Source: Acidilobaceae archaeon
Lineage (GTDB): Archaea > Thermoproteota > Thermoprotei_A > Sulfolobales > Acidilobaceae
Direction: 5' to 3'
Length of the DNA: 15,605 bases
NCBI GenBank assembly: GCA_026985435.1
Contig: JALSQL010000031.1
Coordinates: 1-15,605, forward strand
The stretch's first letter is position 1; each line of letters begins with the position of its first letter. Both the position numbers and the translations under genes were made by a program. The notes beneath the pieces were generated by a model. The model saw only the letters and a list, made by a program, of their open reading frames with translations. It searched no databases and was not told where the DNA came from. Positions 5,750 to 12,531 of this stretch are shown piece by piece.

Positions 5750-7344
5750 GGGGGTGGATAGACGAGGGGGAGTTCAGGTCTATCATGGAGTTCGCCCGCT
5801 ACCTGGGCAGGGACGGCGGCTACGCCGTGTTCGAGGTCGACCCCGACAGGATGAACCGCAACGGGCTCTCGCCCGAGGACGTCCTAGCCAGGGTTTCCTC
5901 CCTCGAGGGCGTGCCCCCTGAGGACCTGGAGGCTCTTCGGGGGTGGGCGTCCCCCGCCCCCAGGCTGGTCCGGGTCTACTACGAGCCCGGCGGCTGGGTG
6001 GTGCTTGAGCCCGGGAGGGGCGTGTACCTCAAGGACTACCTGGACGGCCTCGACTTCACGCCGTCCTACGATAGGTCGAGGAGGGTGTTCAAGGCGAGGG
6101 CGTACCTCTACCCCGAGCTGGTCCGCCACCTCGAGAGGAGGGGCCTGAAGGTCGAGGACGAGATAGGCCTCCTCGGCGAGGGCGCGAGGCTTCCCAGACC
6201 CGTCGAGTTCCGCGGGAAGCTGAGGCCCTACCAGGAGGAGGCCCTCCAGGCCTGGCTCTCCAACGGGGGCAGGGGCGTGATAGCCCTCCCCACGGGCGCC
6301 GGGAAGACTGTGATAGCCATCGCCGCCGTGGCCAGGGCCGGCGTGTCCACGCTCGTGGTGGTGTACACCAAGGAGCACATAGCCCAGTGGGTGGAGTCCT
6401 TCAGGAGGTTCACCGACGCCGGCGCCCTCGTCGGCGTCTACTACAGCGAGGAGAAACGCCTGCGCCCCATAACGGTTACCACCTACCAGACCGCGTTCAG
6501 GAGGCTAGACGAGTTCGCCACCAGGTTCGCCATGGTGGTCTTCGACGAGGCCCACCACCTGCCCGCGGAGAAGTTCAGGGTGATAGCCATGGGCATGCCT
6601 GCCCCCTTCAGGATGGGCCTCTCAGCCACGGTCGAGAGGGAGGACGGGATGCACGTCGAGATCTTCCCCATCGTGGGCGGAGTAGTCTACCACACGACTC
6701 CCGGAGAACTGACCAGGCAGGGCTACCTGGCGCCCTTCCGCATAGTCCGCGTGCCTGTAGAACTGCCCAAGGAGCTCCGCAGGGAGTACCAGAGCCTCCG
6801 CCGCAGGTTCCAGGCCCTCGCGCGCGGGAGGAGGTTCGAAGAGCTGCTCGAGGCCATGAAGAGGGGTGACGAGAGCGCCATAGAGGCTCTTAGGGTTCAC
6901 GCTAGGCTGCGGAGTATAGCGTACGAGAACCCGGCCAAGGTCGACGCTGTCGAGAAGATCGCCAGGGAGGAGCTGTCGAGGGGGTCCAAGATCATAGTCT
7001 TCACCCAGTACAAGAGGCAGGCGGAGGAGATAGCCCGGAGGCTGGGGGCGTACCTCATACACGGCGACATGGACGCCTCGAGGAGGAGGGCTAACCTGGA
7101 TGCCTTCCGCTCCGCGCCCAGCGGCGTGCTGGTGGTCACCACGGTCGGCGACGAGGGCCTCGACATCCCCGACGCTAACGTCGGCATACTCGTCTCGGGC
7201 ACCGGGTCGAGGCGCCAGTTCCTCCAGAGGCTCGGCCGCCTCCTACGGCCAGCCCCCGGGAAGAGGGCTGTCCTATACGAGATAGTCAGCGCTGGAACCC
7301 CAGAGGAGTACCAGTCCCGGAGGCGCCGCGGGCTGGTGGCGTAA
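5719..7344 (+). CDS. xpb: XPB-type DNA helicase (SF2)
   Basis: This is the archaeal homologue of the TFIIH helicase XPB: an ATP-dependent 3'-5' DNA translocase in repair and possibly transcription. Order of parts in 541 aa: N-terminal damage-recognition-like domain (about 1-160); motif I PTGAGKT (191-197); motif II DEAHH (276-280); motif III SAT (302-304); the XPB-specific RED triplet (307-309, in VEREDG); an alpha-helical thumb-like insert (about 355-400); then HD2 with QYKRQAEEIA, GDEGLDIP and motif VI QRLGRLLRP (503-511). The start is GTG 5719, inside the preceding gene; a GTG at 5746 is an alternative. The nuclease partner Bax1, often encoded just downstream of an archaeal XPB, is absent here and tRNA-Gln follows instead, so this may be the stand-alone XPB type. 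Confidence 0.94.
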   Translation: MVQRGPRFRVRGWIDEGEFRSIMEFARYLGRDGGYAVFEVDPDRMNRNGLSPEDVLARVSSLEGVPPEDLEALRGWASPAPRLVRVYYEPGGWVVLEPGRGVYLKDYLDGLDFTPSYDRSRRVFKARAYLYPELVRHLERRGLKVEDEIGLLGEGARLPRPVEFRGKLRPYQEEALQAWLSNGGRGVIALPTGAGKTVIAIAAVARAGVSTLVVVYTKEHIAQWVESFRRFTDAGALVGVYYSEEKRLRPITVTTYQTAFRRLDEFATRFAMVVFDEAHHLPAEKFRVIAMGMPAPFRMGLSATVEREDGMHVEIFPIVGGVVYHTTPGELTRQGYLAPFRIVRVPVELPKELRREYQSLRRRFQALARGRRFEELLEAMKRGDESAIEALRVHARLRSIAYENPAKVDAVEKIAREELSRGSKIIVFTQYKRQAEEIARRLGAYLIHGDMDASRRRANLDAFRSAPSGVLVVTTVGDEGLDIPDANVGILVSGTGSRRQFLQRLGRLLRPAPGKRAVLYEIVSAGTPEEYQSRRRRGLVA

Positions 7345-7394
7345 GCCAGAAATGTCCCGGGCCCCCAGGCTTGCCGGGCCGGAGAACCGGGGGC

Positions 7395-7470
7395 AGCCGG
7401 GTGGTCTAGCGGCCCAGGATGCGGGGTTTTGGCCCCCGTGACCCGGGTTCGAATCCCGGCCCGGCTACCA
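7395..7470 (+). tRNA. tRNA-Gln (anticodon UUG), CCA encoded
   Basis: The cloverleaf is complete. Acceptor AGCCGGG (7395-7401) pairs with CCCGGCT (7460-7466); the D-arm starts GTCT and ends AGGA; the anticodon stem CGGGG/CCCCG (7422-7426 with 7434-7438) encloses loop TTTTGGC with anticodon TTG at 7429-7431; the T-arm is CCGGG-TTCGAAT-CCCGG (7443-7459). The discriminator is A (7467) and CCA is encoded (7468-7470). The A1-U72 pair is typical of archaeal tRNA-Gln, which is first charged with Glu and then amidated by GatDE. There is no intron in the anticodon loop. I see no TATA box in the 50 bp after the xpb stop, so it may be processed from the xpb transcript. Confidence 0.96.
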
Positions 7471-7472
7471 CC

Positions 7473-8327
7473 CTAGTCTACTATGACCTCGACGCCCAGC
7501 CCCTCGAGGGCCGCCACTATCTCCCTCCTCTCCGCCGACCTGGCCGACTTCCTCCGCACTATCGCCACCCGCGCCGGCTCCGGCCAGGTCCTGGCCACTG
7601 CCTGCTCTATGACCTCCCTGGTGATGCCCTGGCGGATGGCGTACCTCGGTATGATGTGGCCCATGCAGTACTCCCCGTCCAGGTGTATCCTAGTGAACCC
7701 GGCGGGGTAGTGGGTCTCGCCGAAGCCCGCCGCCGGGGTGCAGGGCTCGATGCCCCCCTCGAGCACCCTGGCTACCGCCGCCGCCATGGCCTGGTGGGCC
7801 CTGCGGTCCGCCCAGCGGGTGGGGTCGCTGCCGATCTCGATGAAGACTATGGGCTTCGAGGGCCCCGTGGGCCCGTGGTGGGTCGCCTCCAGCGTGACCT
7901 CATACTCCCCCAGCAGCCCGCGGGCGCCGGCCTCATCCCGGTAGGCCCGGAGGAGCGCCCTGGAGAGGGGCGGGGCGCTGACCGCCAGCCTGTAGGGCTC
8001 GCCGCCCAGGGTTGTCGAGGTAGGGTTGCCCGTGTGGTGGGTGGTTAGGCTGGGGCGGCCGCTCGATGCGCTGTGCCTCGATAGCACCACCACGGCCTCG
8101 GCGCGGGGGTCGGGGGTCTCGTCTAGGAACTCGAACTCCACCGTCTCAGCGTCGAAGCCGCCCAGCATGACCCCCCGGGGTAGCACCCAGCACTCCCTCG
8201 CCCCGGGGCACTCTCCCTTCTCTCCCCCCAGGAGCTCCACGAGCTCCCGCGCCGCCCCCGAGCCCGCCGGGTCCCTGACGCTGTAGGCTAGGGCCAGCCT
8301 GGGCCTCAGCCTGGCCTGGGCCTCCAC
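7473..8327 (-). CDS. dtdA: D-aminoacyl-tRNA deacylase (archaeal/plant DTD2, GEK1 family)
   Basis: It hydrolyses D-amino acids wrongly attached to tRNA, recycling tRNA in the cytoplasm. Family marks are HHTGNPTS, EATHHGPTGPSKPIVFIEIG, the following DPTRWAD, GGIEPCTPAAGFGETHYPAG, and YCMGHIIPRYAI. From GTG 8327 the protein is 284 aa, the usual length, and begins just before the first conserved strand (RLALAYSVRDPAG). The open frame continues to 8414, but that extension covers the TATA element at 8373-8378 and is Pro/Arg/Gly-rich, so I reject it. A G-rich ribosome-binding stretch precedes 8327. Its stop is 2 bp from the CCA end of the convergent tRNA-Gln, and it is divergent from gyaR. Confidence 0.94.
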   Translation of the reverse strand: MEAQARLRPRLALAYSVRDPAGSGAARELVELLGGEKGECPGARECWVLPRGVMLGGFDAETVEFEFLDETPDPRAEAVVVLSRHSASSGRPSLTTHHTGNPTSTTLGGEPYRLAVSAPPLSRALLRAYRDEAGARGLLGEYEVTLEATHHGPTGPSKPIVFIEIGSDPTRWADRRAHQAMAAAVARVLEGGIEPCTPAAGFGETHYPAGFTRIHLDGEYCMGHIIPRYAIRQGITREVIEQAVARTWPEPARVAIVRRKSARSAERREIVAALEGLGVEVIVD

Positions 8328-8371
8328 CGTGCCGCACCCCCCAGCTGGGCTGGGGGCGGCCGTGCGGATCG

Positions 8372-8379
8372 GTTTATAC
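8372..8379. promoter_or_regulatory. Shared divergent TATA element (dtdA / gyaR)
   Basis: GGTTTATACC at 8371-8380 is nearly palindromic: TTTATA rightward, TATAAA leftward. Rightward start is predicted near 8401, before the gyaR ATG at 8413; leftward start near 8350, before the dtdA GTG at 8327. No second TATA-like element exists in the 85-bp gap, so both genes must use this one. Confidence 0.7.
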
Positions 8380-8412
8380 CGCCACCCGGCACGCCTAGCT
8401 GGCGGTGGTAGC

Positions 8413-9426
8413 ATGGCTAAGCCCAGGCTCTTCGTGACCCGCCAGCTGCCGGGCGACGCGCTCGGGAGGCTGGGGGAGTACTACGATGTGAGCGTGTGGG
8501 AGAAGTACCAGGCGCCCCCCTACGAGGTGCTCCTGGAGGAGGCTAGGAGGAGCGACGCCCTCGTAACCCTGCTCACCGATAGGGTGGACTGCAACCTGAT
8601 AAGCAGCTCGCCCCGGCTCCGGATAGTGGCCCAGTACGCGGTAGGCTACGACAACATAGACCTGGACTGCGCCACCAGGCACGGCGTCTACGTAACCAAC
8701 ACCCCCGGCGTCCTCACCGAGGCCACCGCAGAGCTCACCTGGGCGCTCATACTCGCCGCGGCCAGGAGGATAGTGGAGGCCGACCGCTTCGTCAGGAGCG
8801 GCGAGTGGTTCAAGACGGGCACTGGCTGGCACCCCATGATGCTCCTCGGCGTCGAGCTCTACGGTAAGACCCTGGGCATCATAGGGATGGGCAGGATAGG
8901 CAGGGCGGTCGCCAGGAGGGCGCAGGGCTTCGGGATGCGCGTGATATACTACGACAAGAAGAGGCTCCCACCCGAGGAGGAGTCGAGGCTGAACGCCACC
9001 TACACGCCCCTAGAGAGGCTGCTCGAGGAGGCCGACGTGATAAGCATACACACGCCCCTCACCCCGGAGACGGAGAACCTCATCAACAGGGAGAGGCTGG
9101 CCCGCGTCAAGAAGGGCGCGATCCTCGTCAACACGGCCCGGGGTAGGATAGTCGACCTCGACGCCCTCGTCGAGGCCCTCCGAGAGGGCAGGCTCGCGGC
9201 CGCCGGGCTCGACGTGTTCCCCCAGGAGCCCCTGCCGCCCGACCACCCCATAACGAAGCTCGACAACGTCGTCCTAGCGCCCCACATAGGCAGCGCCACC
9301 TGGGAGACGAGGACACGCATGGCCGACCTGGTGGCGGAGAACCTGATAGCCTTCTACAAGGGCCAGGTGCCGCCGACCCTGGTCAACAGGGATGTGGTTA
9401 AGGTCAGGCCTCCGGGCTTCGGCTAG
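8413..9426 (+). CDS. gyaR: D-2-hydroxyacid dehydrogenase, glyoxylate reductase type
   Basis: This is a cytoplasmic NAD(P)H-dependent oxidoreductase of the D-isomer-specific 2-hydroxyacid dehydrogenase family, likely reducing glyoxylate or hydroxypyruvate. From ATG 8413 it is 337 aa, the family's length. Visible features: GVYVTNTPGVLTEATAEL (substrate-domain loop), Rossmann motif GMGRIG (158-163), Asp181 at the end of the second strand (favours NADH over NADPH), and catalytic Arg243 (NTARGRIVD), Glu272 (DVFPQEP) and His291 (APHIGSAT). The frame extends up to 8329, but 8413 follows the TATA at 8373 at the right distance, with GGCGGTGG as ribosome-binding site. A DUF2283 gene follows after 17 bp and is likely cotranscribed. 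Exact substrate is not decidable by sequence. Confidence 0.93.
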   Translation: MAKPRLFVTRQLPGDALGRLGEYYDVSVWEKYQAPPYEVLLEEARRSDALVTLLTDRVDCNLISSSPRLRIVAQYAVGYDNIDLDCATRHGVYVTNTPGVLTEATAELTWALILAAARRIVEADRFVRSGEWFKTGTGWHPMMLLGVELYGKTLGIIGMGRIGRAVARRAQGFGMRVIYYDKKRLPPEEESRLNATYTPLERLLEEADVISIHTPLTPETENLINRERLARVKKGAILVNTARGRIVDLDALVEALREGRLAAAGLDVFPQEPLPPDHPITKLDNVVLAPHIGSATWETRTRMADLVAENLIAFYKGQVPPTLVNRDVVKVRPPGFG

Positions 9427-9443
9427 CCGGGGGTGCCCCCGCC

Positions 9444-9704
9444 GTGGCTGGCGAGGGTGAGGAGAGGGCTAGGGAGTTCGAGGAGAGCATCGAGCGCGCC
9501 CGGAGGGTTGTGGTCGAGGACATCGACAAGCTGTGGATAGAGTACGACAAGCACAACGACATACTCTACATCAACTTCGGCCTCCAGGACGCCGACGAGA
9601 GCATAATGGTCGACGACGACATAATAGTGAGGCTGAGGGAGGGCAAGCTGGTCGGGATCGTGGTGAGCGAGTTCTCGAAGAAGGCCGGCATAGACGTGTT
9701 CTAG
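9444..9704 (+). CDS. DUF2283 family small protein
   Basis: This 86-aa soluble acidic protein has a charged helical N-terminus (about 1-27) and then the compact DUF2283 beta domain: WIEYDKHNDILYINFG, an acidic DADESIMVDDDIIVRL turn and a final strand pair EGKLVGIVVSEFSK. Domain order matches the family consensus of Y-D-x-x-x-D-x-L-Y-I followed by G-x-x-V-G-I. The molecular function of DUF2283 is unknown. The start is GTG 9444 with GGGGGT upstream. It follows gyaR by 17 bp, so cotranscription is likely, but a functional link to the dehydrogenase is only positional. Confidence 0.82.
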   Translation: MAGEGEERAREFEESIERARRVVVEDIDKLWIEYDKHNDILYINFGLQDADESIMVDDDIIVRLREGKLVGIVVSEFSKKAGIDVF

Positions 9705-9745
9705 CCCCGCCCTCCCGCCCTACTCTACTCTTCGCGGCCCACGCT

Positions 9746-9786
9746 TTGATAATATAGTTATTATAAGCTCTATAATCAAGTTATAG
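9746..9786 (+). promoter_or_regulatory. AT-rich promoter/operator of the thiamine operon with 10-bp phased repeats
   Basis: In a very GC-rich setting, 41 bp are almost pure A/T. Four A/T blocks start at 9751, 9761, 9771 and 9781 (AATATA, TTATAA, TATAAT, TTATAG), exactly one helical turn apart. Two inverted-repeat systems are present: TTGATAATA (9746-9754) against TATAATCAA (9771-9779), 8 of 9 matching; and CTATAA (9770-9775) against TTATAG (9781-9786), perfect with a 5-bp spacer. TTATAAG (9761-9767) is a good TATA box that would place the start at the GTG codons 9789/9792, giving a leaderless mRNA. Regulator binding is inferred. Confidence 0.6.
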
Positions 9787-9788
9787 CG

Positions 9789-11111
9789 GTGGTGCCGCCC
9801 GTGGAGCGCGCCGGGCCGCCGATGAGGGAGCTGCTGGACGCCAGCCCCTGGAGGCGGGGGCACACCATACTCTTCGCCGTCGTGGCGGCCAACTACTTCC
9901 TCGACGGGGTCATGTTCTCGGTGGCCCCCCTGCTCCTCTACCTGGTGGCACCCACGGAAGTGGCAGCCGCGATATTCGCCGCTAACCTGCTCGCGGAGGC
10001 CGCTGGCGCCGTGCTCCTGGGGCTGCTAGCCGACAGGCTTGGGAGGCGGGTGATGTTCGCGGCGAGCCTGGCGCTTGAGGTGGCGGGACTGCTCGTCGTG
10101 GCGGCAGCCTACCGGAGCGCCGCCGCGCTCCTAGTGGGGACCTCGATGATGACATTCGGCATCGGCGGCGAGTTCGGCGCGGCCTACGCGGCGATAGCCG
10201 AGCTCTCGCCCGCCAGGCACAGGGGCAAGGCGCTCCTGCTGGCGACGAACTTCTGGAACATAGGCGCAGCGGCGATTGCCAGTCTCACGCTCTACTACGG
10301 CAGGCTCGCCTCCAGTGTTGACGCCCAGGTTAGGATGCTCCTCCTCAGCGCCCTGGGAACGGCCGTCGTGGCTGGCCTGGCCAGGTTCCGGGTGCCCGAG
10401 TCGCCCAGGTGGCTCGCCTCCCGGGGGAGGCTGGGGGAGGCCGTGGAGTGGGTTAGGAGGCTCACTGGCCACGGGGGCCCCGTGGGGGTCGAGGCTGGCG
10501 GCGCTGGGGGCGTGGGGCTGGGGGAGGCGCTCCGCCGCTACAGGTTCCGGCTCGCGGTTCTGGCCGTGGTTACGGTGGCCCAGTACGCCACCTACGATAT
10601 GGCGGCCTACTACCTCCCCTACGCCCCCGGGTTCGCCTTCGGCGAGGGGGCCGTCGGCTACGTCGTGTTCTACGCCAACCTCGGCGCCTCGCTGGGTGGC
10701 CTCCTCCTCGCCCCCCTGATAGACAGGAGCAGGCTCGCCTCCGCCCTGGCGAGCTTCGCCCTCGGCTCGGCCACAGCAGCCGCGCTGGCTGCGGCCCACT
10801 ACTCGGGCTCGCCCGCCGCGTTCTACGCCGCCCTATTCGCGAACGCCGTGTTCTCCGAGTGGGCCTGGGCGAGCCTGAGCGTGCTCCAGAGCGAGCTCTT
10901 CCCGACGGGCGTGAGGGCTAGCGTGGTCGGCCTCCTCACAAGCCTCCAGGGGCTGGTGGGCGCCGCCATAGTCTACGTGAGCCTCCACATGAGCGTGGGG
11001 GCTATGCTGGCCTCGATAGTGGCCCTCTGGCTGGCGGGCCTCGCAGCGTCGGCGGCCTGGCGCCTCCGCGGGGTGGAGACCGCTGGCAGGAGCGTGGACG
11101 AGCTGGCCTAG
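9789..11111 (+). CDS. MFS transporter in thiamine operon
   Basis: This polytopic cytoplasmic-membrane carrier has about 12 hydrophobic segments in 440 aa. MFS motif A GLLADRLGRRVM is at 78-89 between TM2 and TM3; GGEFGAAYAAIAELSP and RHRGKALL follow (126-149); PESPRWLASRGR (203-214) marks the central cytoplasmic loop, as in sugar-porter and metabolite:H+ symporter groups. It is followed after 3 bp by thiD-thiN and then thi4, so it is the first gene of a thiamine operon and likely moves thiamine or a pyrimidine/thiazole precursor. The substrate is inferred from context only. Starts: GTG 9789 (fits a leaderless transcript) or ATG 9822 (residue 12), nearer the first membrane segment. A general sugar or drug carrier remains possible. 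Confidence 0.85.
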   Translation: MVPPVERAGPPMRELLDASPWRRGHTILFAVVAANYFLDGVMFSVAPLLLYLVAPTEVAAAIFAANLLAEAAGAVLLGLLADRLGRRVMFAASLALEVAGLLVVAAAYRSAAALLVGTSMMTFGIGGEFGAAYAAIAELSPARHRGKALLLATNFWNIGAAAIASLTLYYGRLASSVDAQVRMLLLSALGTAVVAGLARFRVPESPRWLASRGRLGEAVEWVRRLTGHGGPVGVEAGGAGGVGLGEALRRYRFRLAVLAVVTVAQYATYDMAAYYLPYAPGFAFGEGAVGYVVFYANLGASLGGLLLAPLIDRSRLASALASFALGSATAAALAAAHYSGSPAAFYAALFANAVFSEWAWASLSVLQSELFPTGVRASVVGLLTSLQGLVGAAIVYVSLHMSVGAMLASIVALWLAGLAASAAWRLRGVETAGRSVDELA

Positions 11112-11114
11112 GGG

Positions 11115-12527
11115 GTGACCCGGGGCTTGGCCGGCCCTCGTGGCGGGAAGCCTGTGCCCGTCGCGCTCACGATAGCTGGTAGCGATAGCGGCGGCGGGGC
11201 GGGGATAGAGGCTGACCTCAAGGTCTTCGCGGTCCTCGGGGTCCACGGCACCGCCGCCGTGACCAGCGTGACGGCCCAGAACACGCTGGGGGTCACGGGC
11301 GTCTACGACCTGCCAGCCGAGGCTGTGGTGAGGCAGATCGAGGCGGTGCACTCTGACCTGGGGGTCGACGCGGCCAAGACGGGGATGCTGAGCAACAGGG
11401 AGATAGTAGAGGCCGTCGCGCGCACGGTCGAGCGCCTCGGGTTCCCCCTCGTCGTGGACCCCGTGATGTACGCGAAGAGCGGCGACCCCCTGCTGCGGGG
11501 CGACGCCGTCGAGGCCCTGGCGAGGAGGCTCGTGCCCGTGGCCACCGTGGTCACGCCGAACAGGATGGAGGCGGAGAGGCTCTCGGGCATCGAGATCCGC
11601 GGCCTCGACGACGCCAGGAGGGCCGCCCGGTTCATAGTCGAGGAGCTCGGGGCTGAGGCTGCCGTGGTGAAGGGCGGCCACCTGGGAGGCGGCGAGAGCG
11701 TCGACATCCTCTACTACCGCGGGGAGTACCACACCTTCAGGGCGCCCCGGATAAGCGGCGGCTGCACGCACGGCACTGGCTGCGCCTTCTCGGCCGCCAT
11801 AGCGGCGGAGCTGGCCAAGGGTAGGAGCGTCCCGGAGGCCGTCGCGACGGCGAAGAGGCTGGTCACGCTGGCGATAGACTACGGGCTCCACCTGGGAGGC
11901 GGCCACTGCCCTGTTAACCCGGTCGCCTGGCTCGCCATACCCGCCGAGACCTGGAGGGCCGTGGAGAGCGTGGAGGCCGCCGCCCGCCTCTTCGAGGCCG
12001 AGTCCGAGGCGCTCCTACCCTACGCCCCCGAGGTGGGGATAAACATCGTCCAAGCACTCCCGGCGCCCTACGCCCGCGGAGCCAGCGACGTCGTCGGAGT
12101 CGAGGGTAGGATAGTCCGCGTTGGGGCGAGGCTGCGGGCCGTTGGCCCCGCCAGGCCCGGGGCGTCGAGCCACATGGCCAGGCTGGTGCTGGGCCTCTCG
12201 AGGTTCTACCCGGCCATCCGGGGGGCGGTGAACCTGGCCTACAGGCCAAGCCTGGTCCAGGCGGCGCTCGAGATGGGGCTCAGGGTTGTGAGGGTCGACA
12301 GGTCCTCCGAGCCGCCCGAGGTGGCCGGGGCCGAGGGCAGGAGCATGAGCTGGGTAGCCGGGGAGGCGGCCCGCCTATCCGGGGCCGCGCCGCCCGACGT
12401 GATCTACGACGAGGGGGCACCCGGGAAGGAGGCCATGGCGAGGATCGTGGCCGGCGACGCCCTGGCGGCGGCGGAGAAGGCGCTAGCGATAGCCAGGAGG
12501 GCCCGGAGGCTCGAGGGCGGGGTGTGA
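11115..12527 (+). CDS. thiDN: Bifunctional HMP(-P) kinase / thiamine-phosphate synthase (ThiD-ThiN)
   Basis: ThiD phosphorylates hydroxymethylpyrimidine phosphate to the diphosphate; ThiN then joins it to the thiazole phosphate to give thiamine phosphate. In 470 aa, the ThiD half (about 15-270) shows TIAGSDSGGGAGIEAD (19-34), TSVTAQNT (50-57), VVDPVM (113-118), VVTPNRMEAE and GCTHGTGCAFSAAIA (216-230) with the ribokinase-fold anion hole/catalytic GTGC. The ThiN half (about 285-466) shows PEVGINIVQALP and PARPGASSHMAR with the substrate-binding SSHMAR. This fusion is characteristic of archaea that lack ThiE. The start is GTG 11115; GTG 11154 is a shorter alternative with ThiD-like spacing. The 3-bp gap to the MFS gene and 4-bp gap to thi4 indicate one operon. 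Confidence 0.95.
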   Translation: MTRGLAGPRGGKPVPVALTIAGSDSGGGAGIEADLKVFAVLGVHGTAAVTSVTAQNTLGVTGVYDLPAEAVVRQIEAVHSDLGVDAAKTGMLSNREIVEAVARTVERLGFPLVVDPVMYAKSGDPLLRGDAVEALARRLVPVATVVTPNRMEAERLSGIEIRGLDDARRAARFIVEELGAEAAVVKGGHLGGGESVDILYYRGEYHTFRAPRISGGCTHGTGCAFSAAIAAELAKGRSVPEAVATAKRLVTLAIDYGLHLGGGHCPVNPVAWLAIPAETWRAVESVEAAARLFEAESEALLPYAPEVGINIVQALPAPYARGASDVVGVEGRIVRVGARLRAVGPARPGASSHMARLVLGLSRFYPAIRGAVNLAYRPSLVQAALEMGLRVVRVDRSSEPPEVAGAEGRSMSWVAGEAARLSGAAPPDVIYDEGAPGKEAMARIVAGDALAAAEKALAIARRARRLEGGV

Positions 12528-12531
12528 GGTC

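Noticed and set aside
7345..7394. tRNA-specific promoter
   Set aside because: No TATA-like run at the expected distance; the stretch is almost all G/C.
8329..8412. 28-residue extension of GyaR from 8329
   Set aside because: It includes the TATA box; ATG 8413 with a ribosome-binding site starts exactly where the family starts.
8328..8414. N-terminal extension of DtdA from 8414
   Set aside because: It would span the TATA element shared with gyaR and adds a low-complexity Pro/Arg/Gly stretch not needed by the family; GTG 8327 fits better.
10833..11906. Leftward frame of 357 codons opposite the MFS and ThiD regions
   Set aside because: Antisense to two well-supported genes, with the low-complexity composition of a shadow frame.
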